A DNA stretch of 64,000 nucleotides from Sphingomonas sanxanigenens DSM 19645 = NX02. Lineage in GTDB: Bacteria > Pseudomonadota > Alphaproteobacteria > Sphingomonadales > Sphingomonadaceae. The stretch is from positions 1,606,520-1,670,519 of the forward strand of contig NZ_CP006644.1 in the NCBI RefSeq assembly GCF_000512205.2, read 5' to 3'. Of the stretch, positions 17,684 through 26,657 are shown piece after piece; within the stretch, counting starts at the first letter, position 1, and each line of letters begins with the position of its first letter. The notes beneath the pieces were generated by a model. The model searched no databases. It had not been told where the DNA came from and saw nothing but the letters and a program-made list of their open reading frames with translations. The position numbers and the translations under genes were made by a program.

Positions 17684-18187
17684 ATGGCCGACGATCTGAA
17701 CCTGCCCGATTATCCCGAAGACAGCACCGTCCGCTCCGACGTGGTGACGATCGATGCGCCCGCCTCGGTGGTGTGGGAGGTGCTGACCGACATGCCCAAC
17801 TATGGCGCGTGGAACCCGTTCTGCATCGCGGCGGAATCGACGCTGGAATTGGGCGCGCCGGTGAAGATGACGCTGGCGAACTATACGATGCCGGGCGAGA
17901 CCGCGCTGAACGTCGAATATGTCTGCGCGAAGATCCCCGAGCGGCTGATCTCGTGGGAATTGCAGGACGATCCCGCGTGGCCCTATCCGGCGCGCCGCGA
18001 CCAGATCATCGAGGCGCTGGGGCCCGATCGCTGCCGCTACTGGTCGACCGACGCCTTTTTCGGCCCCAACGGCATCCATGTGATGCGGTTCTGCGGCCCC
18101 TGGGTGACCCGCGCGTTCAACGACACGGCGCGGGCGCTGAAGGCGCGCGCCGAGGCGATCCATGCCGAGCGGCGGGCCGCGGCATGA
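17684..18187 (+). CDS. SRPBCC family protein (START/Bet v1-like)
   Basis: Protein of 167 aa with the polyketide-cyclase/START-like pattern: DVVTIDAPASVVWEVLTDMPNYGAWNP at the N-terminus and a C-terminal helix (TRAFNDTARALKARAEAIH). Members bind hydrophobic ligands in a central cavity. ATG at 17684 has GAGGAG 9 nt upstream; ATGs at 17675 and 17678 abut that site. It ends in an ATGA overlap with the next NTF2-like gene. Confidence 0.85.
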   Translation: MADDLNLPDYPEDSTVRSDVVTIDAPASVVWEVLTDMPNYGAWNPFCIAAESTLELGAPVKMTLANYTMPGETALNVEYVCAKIPERLISWELQDDPAWPYPARRDQIIEALGPDRCRYWSTDAFFGPNGIHVMRFCGPWVTRAFNDTARALKARAEAIHAERRAAA

Positions 18188-18654
18188 GCCTGCGGCTGGA
18201 GGATATCGAGCTCATCCGCCGGCTGAAATGCACCTATTCGCGGGCGATCGACACCGGCGACATGGCGACGGTGGAGCGCCTGTTCACCGAGAATGCGACG
18301 ATCGACTATCGCGGCGGCAGCTATCATGTGCAGCTTTCCGGCCGGGCGGCGATCGTCGAGGCGCTGCGCGGCATGTTCGTGCCGAGCTTCGTCGGGTCGC
18401 ACACCGTCCATATGCCGGTGATCGACGTTTATGACGACGATACCGCAGACGGCACGTGGACGCTGATCGACTATGCGCTGAACCTGGCGGAGGGCAACAA
18501 GACCACCGTCGGCACCGCCATTTATCGCGATCGCTATGCAAAGCAGGATGGCCGCTGGCTGATCGCGCACAGCGAATATGACCGGGTCTACGAGCGCGTC
18601 TATACCGACCCCGCGCCCGGCCTGACCGCGCATTTTCTGGGGGAGCACGTATGA
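18184..18654 (+). CDS. NTF2-like / SnoaL-like protein
   Basis: Protein of 156 aa, starting MSLRLEDIELIRRLKCTYSRAID, then VERLFTENATIDYRGGSYH, and finally YRDRYAKQDGRWLIAHSEYDRVYER. NTF2-like fold with the common DGRWLIAH strand motif. The start is the ATG of an ATGA overlap with the SRPBCC gene. It is directly followed by a paralogue, also by ATGA, so the two may form a heteromer. Confidence 0.86.
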   Translation: MSLRLEDIELIRRLKCTYSRAIDTGDMATVERLFTENATIDYRGGSYHVQLSGRAAIVEALRGMFVPSFVGSHTVHMPVIDVYDDDTADGTWTLIDYALNLAEGNKTTVGTAIYRDRYAKQDGRWLIAHSEYDRVYERVYTDPAPGLTAHFLGEHV

Positions 18655-19190
18655 GCCCCGATCCCGCCGCGCTGCAGGACCTGATCGACCGCGAGGCGAT
18701 CCGGCAATTGATCACCACGTATTGCAACGCCGCCGACCGGCACGACCATGTGAAGATGCGCAGCCTCTATCATGAGGACGCGATCGACGAGCATGGCCAT
18801 ATGTCGAAGGGGCCGGCGATGGATTTCATCGACAAGCTGCCCGAGATCCAGGCGCCGATGGAGATCCTCCACCACAACGTCACCACCATCAACATCGCGC
18901 TGGATGGGGATCGCGCCGAGGGCGAGGTCTATCTGATCGCGCTTCATCGGGTGAAGGGCGCGGACGGGCCGTTCGACGTGCTGGTCGGCGGACGCTATTT
19001 CGACAAATATGAGCGGCGCGACGGCCGCTGGAAGTTCGCGCACCGCGCGATCGTGGCCGACTGGGCGAATATCCACTCGCCCTCGATCGTCGATCTGGAG
19101 CATCCGTTCCTGCACGGTGCCTATATCGGCAAGCCGGGGCCCGAGGATCCCTCCTACGCCTTCTTCGGGCTGCTGGGGCGCGGCGCGTGA
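18651..19190 (+). CDS. NTF2-like / SnoaL-like protein
   Basis: Protein of 179 aa with REAIRQLITTYCNAADRHDHVKMRSLYHEDAIDEHG at its N-terminus and GRWKFAHRAIVADWAN near its C-terminus. This is the form of bacterial SnoaL-like proteins found in aromatic and terpenoid degradation clusters. It overlaps the next gene by a GTGA junction. Confidence 0.86.
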   Translation: MSPDPAALQDLIDREAIRQLITTYCNAADRHDHVKMRSLYHEDAIDEHGHMSKGPAMDFIDKLPEIQAPMEILHHNVTTINIALDGDRAEGEVYLIALHRVKGADGPFDVLVGGRYFDKYERRDGRWKFAHRAIVADWANIHSPSIVDLEHPFLHGAYIGKPGPEDPSYAFFGLLGRGA

Positions 19191-19570
19191 TCAAGTCGAT
19201 CGCGCTGCTGCGCCGCCGCGCCGACCTCAGCCGCGAGGCGTTCGTCGATTATTATGAGCGGCACCACGCGCCCTTGATCCTCTCGCTGATGCCCGGAATC
19301 GTCGATTATCGCCGCAACTTCGCGGTGTTCGACGGCGCGTTCGTCAATGAGGGCGCGGCGCCGTTCGACTTCGATGTGGTAACGGAATTGTGGTTCGCCG
19401 ATCGGGCCGCCTATGACGCCGCGATCGCGGTGGCGACCGCGCCGGACGTGGCGGCGCGGATCGCCGCGGACGAGGAGAATTTCCTCGACCGCACGGGCAC
19501 GCGGATGTTCGTGGTGGAGGAGCGGCGGAGCGCGACGGCGCCAGCCATGCCGGCCTCCTGTCACCCCTGA
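19187..19570 (+). CDS. EthD domain-containing protein
   Basis: Protein of 127 aa with the EthD signature YYERHHAPLILSLMPGIVDYRRNF (about residues 22-45), a single ferredoxin-like domain. The start codon is GTG in a GTGA overlap with the previous gene. It closes the rightward catabolic operon; a 116-nt gap separates it from the peptide transporter. Confidence 0.85.
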   Translation: MIKSIALLRRRADLSREAFVDYYERHHAPLILSLMPGIVDYRRNFAVFDGAFVNEGAAPFDFDVVTELWFADRAAYDAAIAVATAPDVAARIAADEENFLDRTGTRMFVVEERRSATAPAMPASCHP

Positions 19571-19686
19571 GCGGCGAGAGGGAAGCGGTGCCGCGTTGTT
19601 CCAAAGCGGAGCAACAATATTCTTCACAGACGCAATTTCGTCGCTAGGCTACCCGACATGCACCGGCCGGAAAAAGGCCGGAAACA

Positions 19687-21519
19687 ATGGAATTCGGGAG
19701 TCGCCACTACATGGCAGAAACGAAAGGGGGGGCAGGTACGCCTCCGGTCGAGTTGTCCGCTGTTCCTCTGGACGGCGGGCGGACCTGGTTCGGCCACCCG
19801 CCGCAGCTTGCCCGCCTGTTCACGATCGAGATGTGGGAGCGGTTCGGCTTCTACGGCATGCGCGCGCTGCTGACGCTCTATCTCGCCAACCACTTCCTCT
19901 TCTCGCAGGGCACCTCCAACGGCCTTTATGGCGCCTATACCAGCCTCGTTTATCTCACCCCGCTGATCGGCGGCTGGGTGGCGGACCGCTATCTCGGCTC
20001 CAAGGGCGCGGTGAAGCTGGGCGCTGTGCTGATGTCGATCGGCTATTTCACGCTGTGCTTCGGCGGCGAGCAGGCCAAGCCGCACGCGATCATCGACGGC
20101 CAGCGTTACGAGGTGGTGATCGGTGGCGAGCGCGGCCAGGAAACGCCGCCGCAATATGCGGTGATCGACGGCCGGCAGCTCCAGATCCGCGGCAATGATG
20201 ACAAGACGGTGTCGCTGCTGGCGGCGGACGGCAGCGAGGCACGCAAGGTTGCGGCCGGCAGTTTCCGCTCGGACGCGGATCGCTCGCCCTTGTTCGTGCT
20301 GGTGATGCTGCTCGGCCTGTCGGCGGTGTCGATCGGCAACGGCTTCTTCAAGCCCAACATCTCGACGGTGGTCGGCACGCTCTATGCCCCCGGCGACCGG
20401 CGACGCGATGCCGGTTTTACGATCTTCTACATGGGCATCAACGTCGGCTCGCTGCTCTCGCAATTCGCCTGCCCGCTGCTTGCGGTCTATGTCGGCTGGT
20501 GGGCGGGCTTCCTGCTCGCGGCGGTCGGCATGGTGTGCAGCTGGGCGCTGGTGCAGTTCGATGGCGGCAAGCTCGACGGCTATGGCGAGCCGCCGGCGGG
20601 CGTCGCGGATCGGCGGCTGCTGATCATCATCCTCGCGGTGCTCGCGATCCCGCTGATGTACCTGCTGTTCTCCAACGTGCTGGCGAGCGGCGATGCCGCG
20701 ACCAAGGCGGCGCGGGAAGGCGCGGGCGTGCTCGGCTATATCGCCTCGCTGCCGGTGCTGGGGCAGCTGATGTTCGGCAGCTTCCTGCTCGCGGTGATCG
20801 GCATCCCGGTCTGGGCGTGGCGGATCGGCAACCGCCAGGAATTCCAGATGATGATGGTCGCGATCATCCTGGTCGTGTTCAACGTCGTCTTCTGGACATT
20901 GTTCGAGCAGGCCGGATCCTCGCTGACCTTCTTCGCGCAGAGCAATACCGAGCTCGACATCGGCGCCTACACCATGCCGGCGGCGCAGGTGCAGGTGTTC
21001 AACCCGCTGTTCATCGTGATGTTCGCGCCGGTGATGGGCTGGCTGTGGGGCGTGCTCGGCCGCAAGCGGCTCGAACCCTCGATCCCGGTCAAGTTCGCGC
21101 TGGCGCTGGTCGGCGCCGGCGCCGGCTTCCTCGTGCTGGTGTTCGGCACGCAGTTCGCCGGCGACAACTTCAAGGTGGCGCTGGTGTGGGTCGCTGCCAC
21201 CTACCTGATCCACTCGATCGCCGAACTGTGCATCTCGCCGGTGGGGCTCTCGATGATCACCAAGCTGTCGATCGCCCGCGTCGTCGGGCTGATGATGGGC
21301 ACCTGGTTCCTGTCGATCGCGGTTGCGCAATATGTCGCCGGCATCGTCGCCCAGTTCGCCAGCGTCGAGACGGTCGGCGGGCAGGTGACGAACCTCAAGG
21401 TCTCGCTTGATACCTACACCGGCGTGTTCCAGACGATCGGGCTGATTTCGGTCGGCATCGGCGTCGTCCTCCTCATCCTCTCGCCGCTGATCAAGAAGTG
21501 GATGCACGGTGTCCAATAA
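19687..21519 (+). CDS. Peptide MFS transporter (POT/PTR family)
   Basis: Proton-coupled oligopeptide transporter of 610 aa with the ExxERFxxYG motif (E48 to G57) in helix 1 and NGFFKPNISTVVG, a POT hallmark, in the middle. A hydrophilic insert of about 70 residues (about 130-200) interrupts the helices; this is commonly seen in proteobacterial members with long periplasmic loops. An ATG at 19711 is an alternative start with GGGAG about 11 nt upstream. It overlaps the next gene by 11 nt and likely feeds di/tripeptides to the amidohydrolases' pathway. Confidence 0.92.
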   Translation: MEFGSRHYMAETKGGAGTPPVELSAVPLDGGRTWFGHPPQLARLFTIEMWERFGFYGMRALLTLYLANHFLFSQGTSNGLYGAYTSLVYLTPLIGGWVADRYLGSKGAVKLGAVLMSIGYFTLCFGGEQAKPHAIIDGQRYEVVIGGERGQETPPQYAVIDGRQLQIRGNDDKTVSLLAADGSEARKVAAGSFRSDADRSPLFVLVMLLGLSAVSIGNGFFKPNISTVVGTLYAPGDRRRDAGFTIFYMGINVGSLLSQFACPLLAVYVGWWAGFLLAAVGMVCSWALVQFDGGKLDGYGEPPAGVADRRLLIIILAVLAIPLMYLLFSNVLASGDAATKAAREGAGVLGYIASLPVLGQLMFGSFLLAVIGIPVWAWRIGNRQEFQMMMVAIILVVFNVVFWTLFEQAGSSLTFFAQSNTELDIGAYTMPAAQVQVFNPLFIVMFAPVMGWLWGVLGRKRLEPSIPVKFALALVGAGAGFLVLVFGTQFAGDNFKVALVWVAATYLIHSIAELCISPVGLSMITKLSIARVVGLMMGTWFLSIAVAQYVAGIVAQFASVETVGGQVTNLKVSLDTYTGVFQTIGLISVGIGVVLLILSPLIKKWMHGVQ

Positions 21520-22918
21520 GCTCACCACCTTTCTGGCGATCGCCCTGCTGGTCGGCGGTCCGGCGACGGCCGCGAAGAAGAAGGACGACTCCTCAAGCCG
21601 CGCCGAGCGCGAGGCACGGGTGCCCAACCCCGATCCGTTCCCGTCGACCTACAAGCGCTATCCCAACGCGCCGACATTGGTCACCAACGTCAAGATCTTC
21701 GACGGCGAGGGCGGGCGGATCGACAACGGATCGGTGCTGTTCGCCGACGGCAGGATCGTCGCGATCGGTGCCGACGTGACGGCGCCGGCCGGCGCCACGG
21801 TGATCGACGGGCGCGGCAAGGTGCTGACGCCTGGCATCATCGACGTCCACAGCCATCTCGGCGACTATCCCTCGCCGGGCGTCGAGGCGCTGTCGGACGG
21901 CAACGAGGCGACCGGGCCGGTCACCGCCGACGTGTGGGCCGAACATAGCGTGTGGCCGCAGGATCCCGGATTCAGCCGCGCGCTCGCCAATGGCGGCGTC
22001 ACCACGCTGCAGATCCTGCCCGGCTCGGCGAACCTGTTCGGCGGCCGTTCGGTCACGCTCAAGAATGTGCCTGCGCGCACGATGCAGGGGATGAAATTCC
22101 CCGGCGCGCCCTATGGCCTCAAGATGGCGTGCGGCGAGAACCCCAAACGCGTCTACGGCGCCAAGGGACGCCAGCCCTCCACGCGGATGGGCAATGTCGC
22201 GGTCGACCGGCAGACCTGGGCGAAGGCGGCCGAATATAAGCGCAAGTGGGACAAATATCTCGATGAGGGCGGCGATCCGCCGAGCCGCGACATCGCGATG
22301 GATACGCTCGCGGGCGTCCTCGCGGGGGACATCCTCGTCCATAACCATTGCTACCGCGCCGACGAGATGGCCATCGTCATGGATATGGCCAAGGAGTTCG
22401 GCTACCGCGTCACCGCGTTCCACCACGCGGTGGAGGCCTACAAGATCGCCGATCTGCTCAGGGCCAACGAGGCCTGCGCGGCGGTGTGGGCCGACTGGTA
22501 TGGCTTCAAGATGGAAAGCTATGACGGCATCCGCGAAAATCTCGCGCTGCTGCAGAACCAGGGCGCCTGCGCCATGATCCATTCGGACGATCAGGACGGT
22601 ATCCAGCGCCTGAATCAGGAGGTCGCAAAGGCGCTGTTCGCCGGGCGCCGCATGGGCATCGACATTTCCGACGAACTGGCCTGGACGTGGCTGGCGATCG
22701 CCCCGGCGAAGGCGCTGGGCATCGCCGACCGCACCGGCAGCCTCAAGGCGGGCAAGATGGCGGACGTCGTGCTATGGAACGGCGATCCGTTCAGCGTCTA
22801 CAGCCGTCCCGAAAAGGTCTGGGTCGATGGTGCGCTGCTCTATGACAGCAGCGATCCCAAGCGCCGTCCGGTTTCCGACTTCGAACTCGGCATGCCCGGT
22901 GAGGGAGATGTGAAATGA
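21509..22918 (+). CDS. Secreted amidohydrolase, imidazolonepropionase/prolidase-like
   Basis: Metal-dependent hydrolase of 469 aa with a signal peptide (MSNKLTTFLAIALLVGGPATA) and the HxH metal pair in IDVHSHLG (H114, H116). LVHNHCYRADE (H278, H280), AFHHAVEAY and a late IHSDDQD supply further likely ligands. The composite N/C-terminal beta domain ends in GSLKAGKMADVVLWNGDP. GTG at 21509 is the start, overlapping the transporter. Dipeptide or cyclic amide hydrolysis is likely; exact substrate unknown. Confidence 0.9.
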   Translation: MSNKLTTFLAIALLVGGPATAAKKKDDSSSRAEREARVPNPDPFPSTYKRYPNAPTLVTNVKIFDGEGGRIDNGSVLFADGRIVAIGADVTAPAGATVIDGRGKVLTPGIIDVHSHLGDYPSPGVEALSDGNEATGPVTADVWAEHSVWPQDPGFSRALANGGVTTLQILPGSANLFGGRSVTLKNVPARTMQGMKFPGAPYGLKMACGENPKRVYGAKGRQPSTRMGNVAVDRQTWAKAAEYKRKWDKYLDEGGDPPSRDIAMDTLAGVLAGDILVHNHCYRADEMAIVMDMAKEFGYRVTAFHHAVEAYKIADLLRANEACAAVWADWYGFKMESYDGIRENLALLQNQGACAMIHSDDQDGIQRLNQEVAKALFAGRRMGIDISDELAWTWLAIAPAKALGIADRTGSLKAGKMADVVLWNGDPFSVYSRPEKVWVDGALLYDSSDPKRRPVSDFELGMPGEGDVK

Positions 22919-24231
22919 AGCCCGCGCTTCTCGCCGCCGCCGCGGCGCTGACCGTCGTCGCCAGCGCCGCCACGATCGTCCCCGCCGCCGCGCAGACCAT
23001 CGCCTTCACCGGCGGCACGGTGGCCGTGGGCGATGGCTCCGCGCCGATCGAGGGCGGCACCGTCGTCATCAGCAACGGCAAGGTCGTCGCCGCGGGCAAG
23101 GATGTGCCGGTGCCCGCCGGCGCGAAGGTGATCGACGCTACCGGCAAATGGGTAGCGGCAGGCATCGTCGCGGGGATGAGCACGCTCGGCATCTCAGAGG
23201 GCTATGGCGTCGACACGATCAACGATGCCGTCGCGGCCAAATCGCCGTTCAGCGCGGCGATCGACGTGGTGCCCGCGATCAACCCGGCCTCGCCGCCGAT
23301 CGGCAACGAACGCGCCGGCGGCGTGACCCGCGCGATCATCGCACCGGCCACGGCCAGCTCGATCTTCGCGGGCATGGGCGCGGTGATCGACCTGGGGGCG
23401 GACAGCGATCCGGTGACCCGCGGCCGCGCCTTCCAATATGTCGAGCTCGGCGAGACCGGCAAGGAGGCCGCCGGCGGCAGCCGCGCCGCCGCGCATGTGC
23501 TGTTCCGATCCGTGCTGCAGGAGGTGCAGGACTATCGCCGCGCGCCCGCCGCGTTCGGGCAGAACGGCCAGATGCTCAAGCGCGCCGACGCCGCGGCGCT
23601 GGTGCCGGTGCTGGATGGCACGATGCCGTTGCTCGTCCATGTCGAGCGTGCCAGCGACATCCGCCAGACATTGGCGCTGAAGAAGGCGTTTCCGACGCTC
23701 AAGCTGGTGCTGGTCGGCGCCACCGAGGCCTGGCTGGTCGCATCCGAGATCGCGGCGGCGCGCGTGCCGGTGATCGCCGCTGCGCTCGCCGACCTGCCGG
23801 CGTCGTTCGAGATGCTGGCGGCAACGGAATCCAATGTCGGCCGCCTGACCCGCGCCGGTGTGGTGACAGGCATCTCCACGCTCGACATCGGGCCGCCGCC
23901 ACAGCAGCGCAACCTCACCCAATATGCCGGCAACCTCGTCGCGATCACGCGGGTGCCGGGGGCCACCGGGCTGGATTGGGGCGCCGCCTTCGCGTCGATC
24001 ACGTCGAAGCCGGCGGCGGCGGTGGGCCTCGATGGCGAGATCGGCTCGCTGCGTCCCGGCCGCCGCGCGGACGTGGTGGTGTGGAGCGGCGATCCGCTGG
24101 AATTCTCGTCCGAGGCCGAAGCCGTGTTCATCGACGGCGTCCAGCAGCCATTGAACAGCCGCCAGCACAAGCTGCGCGATCGCTATCGCAGCGCCACGGA
24201 AGGCGATCTGCCCAAGGCCTATGAGCGCTAG
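22915..24231 (+). CDS. Amidohydrolase-like paralogue lacking the HxH metal site
   Basis: Secreted protein of 438 aa with signal peptide ending AAAQ (about residue 27). It shares the composite beta domains (VIDATGKWVAAGI at the front; IGSLRPGRRADVVVWSGDP at the back) with the preceding gene. At the place of HSH it has GIVAGMSTLG, and no HxH is seen, so the usual metal centre cannot form. ATGA overlap with the active paralogue suggests the two are a fixed pair, perhaps heteromeric. A degenerate-but-maintained partner is more likely than a dying gene because the frame is intact. Confidence 0.85.
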   Translation: MKPALLAAAAALTVVASAATIVPAAAQTIAFTGGTVAVGDGSAPIEGGTVVISNGKVVAAGKDVPVPAGAKVIDATGKWVAAGIVAGMSTLGISEGYGVDTINDAVAAKSPFSAAIDVVPAINPASPPIGNERAGGVTRAIIAPATASSIFAGMGAVIDLGADSDPVTRGRAFQYVELGETGKEAAGGSRAAAHVLFRSVLQEVQDYRRAPAAFGQNGQMLKRADAAALVPVLDGTMPLLVHVERASDIRQTLALKKAFPTLKLVLVGATEAWLVASEIAAARVPVIAAALADLPASFEMLAATESNVGRLTRAGVVTGISTLDIGPPPQQRNLTQYAGNLVAITRVPGATGLDWGAAFASITSKPAAAVGLDGEIGSLRPGRRADVVVWSGDPLEFSSEAEAVFIDGVQQPLNSRQHKLRDRYRSATEGDLPKAYER

Positions 24232-24251
24232 AAGACGCAACCTCTTTTAAC

Positions 24252-24304
24252 GTCACCGGCCGGGCGAATGGCGTACAACGCCGCGGGGTTGCCCGGCAGG
24301 TGAC
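24252..24304 (+). terminator. Two-tier hairpin before the DUF2490 gene
   Basis: GTCACC and CCGGGC pair with GCCCGG and GGTGAC across a symmetric 2-nt internal loop; a small GGCGT/ACGCC hairpin sits within the 25-nt loop. It lies just after the amidohydrolase operon and may end it. The right arm also covers the AGGTGA ribosome site of the ATG at 24307, so a leader role is possible. No T-run follows. Confidence 0.4.
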
Positions 24305-24306
24305 GC

Positions 24307-25023
24307 ATGCAGGCCTTGGATGTCGCGCCATCCTTCGGGATGGCGCCAGCGCTTTCGATCCTTGCGGCGCTCGGCGCCTTGCTGTGCCCGGCGCAAGCCG
24401 GCGCGCAGACGGTGGACAGCGACGCGCAGGCCTGGCCGTCGCTGACGGTGATCGTGCCGATTGCGAGAGGGCTCGATCTCAGGGCCGACGCGGTCCTGCA
24501 ACTCACGGACGATGGATCGCATCTCGGCCGGCAGCTCTATCGCGCTGTGCTGCTGGCGAAGCTCGATGACGATCTGTCGATCGGCGGCGGCTACACCTGG
24601 ACGCGCATCGACCCCGGGACGGCGCCGGCGCAGGTGGAACATCGCGCGGTGCAGGACATCGTGTTCCGCAAGGCGGTGGCACCGGGCGGACTGACGTTGA
24701 TGCTGCGCACGCGGCTCGAAACGCGGGTGCGCGAGGCGCGCAATGGCGTGTCGTGGCGGCTGCGGCAACTGACCAGGCTAGAATTGCCGGTGACGGCGGG
24801 CGGCGTGAGTGCGGTCGCGTGGAACGAATATTTCCATGGCTTCAACACCACCGAATGGTCGGGGCCGTCCGGCTCGGCGCTGATGCTGACCTTCATCGGC
24901 GTGCAGGTGCCGGCGGGGCGGCGGATCGTCGTGGAGCCGGGCTATCTCAACCAGACCGGCTTCGATGCCGGGCGCAACAGCGTGCGTCATGTCGCATCCT
25001 TAACCATGGTTCTGCGCCTGTGA
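24307..25023 (+). CDS. DUF2490 domain-containing outer-membrane-like protein
   Basis: Protein of 238 aa with a signal peptide ending AGAQ (about residue 34) and an all-beta body (QAWPSLTVIVPIARGLDLRADAV; then alternating hydrophobic strands; C-terminus HVASLTMVLRL ending in Leu). The pattern fits the DUF2490 beta-barrel family. The start may be ATG at 24307 or ATG at 24340, the latter giving a shorter, cleaner signal peptide. Function unknown. Confidence 0.8.
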   Translation: MQALDVAPSFGMAPALSILAALGALLCPAQAGAQTVDSDAQAWPSLTVIVPIARGLDLRADAVLQLTDDGSHLGRQLYRAVLLAKLDDDLSIGGGYTWTRIDPGTAPAQVEHRAVQDIVFRKAVAPGGLTLMLRTRLETRVREARNGVSWRLRQLTRLELPVTAGGVSAVAWNEYFHGFNTTEWSGPSGSALMLTFIGVQVPAGRRIVVEPGYLNQTGFDAGRNSVRHVASLTMVLRL

Positions 25024-25264
25024 CGATCGTTGTTCCGTTCGTCCGCGTGAAGCCGAAGGGCGGACGGCCGCAAGCGGGTATCCGATGCAGGCGGGATCGC
25101 ACATCTTCCTTCATCGCGCGGCTTCGCTCGGCGCGGACGGAGGTTGGGGATGGGCAGGGGCGCACCAGCCCACCGCCCGCTCACACCGCGTCGCAACATC
25201 GCGATTGACTCGAATCATGCGCCGGGCCAAGCGTCGGCGCGTCGCCATCGGGCAACCGGTGGAT

Positions 25265-25453
25265 GGACGCGCGGGAGAGCGTGGTGCCGGTTCGCCGGTA
25301 TCGCCGCCGAAGGAGCAACCGCCCCGGAATCTCTCAGGTCAAAGGACCGCGCGGACAGTCGACACTCTGGAAAGCGTCCGGTGAAAACCGGGCCACCGAA
25401 GGGGTAAGCCCGGCACGTCCGGGTCAAAGCTCTCAGGTCCCGTGACAGAGGGG
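25265..25453 (+). ncRNA. Tandem glycine riboswitch
   Basis: Two glycine aptamers in the leader of gcvT. Aptamer 1 has GCGCGGGAGAG, GCCGAAGGAGCAA and AATCTCTCAGG, then AAAGGACCGCGC; GCGCGG (25269-25274) pairs with CCGCGC (25347-25352). Aptamer 2 runs from CACTCTGG (25362) through CCACCGAAGGGG and GCTCTCAGG to CAGAGG. Glycine binding would switch on the cleavage system. The order and conserved core match the known class. The 237 nt before it (25024-25260) show no gene; a transcription start must lie there. Confidence 0.95.
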
Positions 25454-25467
25454 GTATCGGATCGTTC

Positions 25468-25484
25468 GGACGGCTCGGCCGTCC
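25468..25484 (+). terminator. Hairpin between riboswitch and gcvT (expression platform candidate)
   Basis: GGACGGC-TCG-GCCGTCC, 7-bp stem, 15 nt after aptamer 2. No T-run follows, so it may act at translation initiation and not as a classical terminator. Confidence 0.4.
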
Positions 25485-25505
25485 TGTGTCCGGTGACCTG
25501 CTGAC

Positions 25506-26657
25506 ATGGAGACGCACGTGGCGGACGTAGCCGAAGACGATATCGAACAGCCGATCCTGCCGCTCGACGGCTGGCACCGTGCGCAGGGCGCGCGGATGGT
25601 GGATTTCGCGGGCTATCAGATGCCGATCCAGTATGAGGGCATCCTCGCCGAGCATCTGTGGACCCGCGCGCATGCCGGCCTGTTCGACGTCAGCCATATG
25701 GGCCAGCTCTTCCTTTCCGGCGAAGGGCTGGACGCGGCTCTCGAGGCGCTGCTCCCCGCCGATGTCGCCGGACTGAAGCTCGGCCGGATGCGCTATTCGC
25801 TGCTGCTCGACGAGAGCGGCGGCATCCTCGACGATCTCATGCTCAGCCGCTGGGCCGATGGCGTCTACATCGTCGTCAACGGCGCGGTGAAGCATGAGGA
25901 TATCGGCTGGCTGCGCGAATATCTGCCCGACGAGATCAACATCAACCATCTCGAAGACCGTGCGCTGCTCGCGCTGCAGGGCCCCGAGGCGGCGGCGGCG
26001 CTCGCCCGCCACGTCACCGGCGACCATGATCTGGACGCGCTCAGCTTCATGACGGGCGGCCGCTACACGATCGCCGGCGTCGATGCCTGGATCAGCCGCT
26101 CGGGCTATACCGGCGAGGACGGGTTCGAGATTTCGATCCCCGCCGAGGCAGCCGAAGCCGTCGCGACGCTGCTGACCGGCGAGCCCGAAGTGAAGCCGAT
26201 CGGCCTCGGCGCGCGGGATTCGCTGCGCCTCGAAGCCGGGTTGCCGCTCTACGGCCATGACCTCGACCCCGGAACGACGCCGATCGCCGCCGATCTCGGC
26301 TTCGCGATCTCGAAGCGCCGCCGCGAGGAAGGCGGCTTCATGGGTGCGGATCGCGTGCTCGCCGAGCTGGCCGATGGCGCAACCCTGAAGCGCGTCGGCC
26401 TGTTCGTCGACGGGCGCCAGCCGGTGCGCGAGGGCGCCGCGGTGGTCGACGCGGAGGGCAGCGAGGTTGGCCGCGTCACCAGCGGGGGCCATTCGCCCAG
26501 CCTCGGCCGGCCGATCGCGATGGCCTATGTACCCATTGCCAGCGCCGTGCCCGGCGCCACGATCCGCGTCAGCCAGCGCGGCAAGCTTCATGATTGCACG
26601 GTCACCCCGATGCCGTTCGTCCCGCATAATTATCGCCGCAAGGGAGCAGCCAAATGA
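25506..26657 (+). CDS. gcvT: Aminomethyltransferase (glycine cleavage T protein)
   Basis: T protein of 383 aa: transfers the methylene of aminomethyl-lipoyl GcvH to tetrahydrofolate, releasing ammonia. [12 protein letters not shown] (about residues 55-66), [13 protein letters not shown] and [20 protein letters not shown] are family landmarks. A GTG at 25518 has GGAGA 5 nt upstream and may be the real start; the ATG at 25506 has a weaker site. It heads a five-gene operon controlled by the glycine riboswitch and is joined to gcvH by ATGA. Confidence 0.97.
   Translation: METHVADVAEDDIEQPILPLDGWHRAQGARMVDFAGYQMPIQYEGILAEHLWTRAHAGLFDVSHMGQLFLSGEGLDAALEALLPADVAGLKLGRMRYSLLLDESGGILDDLMLSRWADGVYIVVNGAVKHEDIGWLREYLPDEININHLEDRALLALQGPEAAAALARHVTGDHDLDALSFMTGGRYTIAGVDAWISRSGYTGEDGFEISIPAEAAEAVATLLTGEPEVKPIGLGARDSLRLEAGLPLYGHDLDPGTTPIAADLGFAISKRRREEGGFMGADRVLAELADGATLKRVGLFVDGRQPVREGAAVVDAEGSEVGRVTSGGHSPSLGRPIAMAYVPIASAVPGATIRVSQRGKLHDCTVTPMPFVPHNYRRKGAAK

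Noticed and set aside
19624-21627. 667-codon minus-strand frame opposite the peptide transporter
   Set aside because: Shadow; extreme His/Arg/Asp/Gln composition, no start site, overlaps a clear POT transporter.
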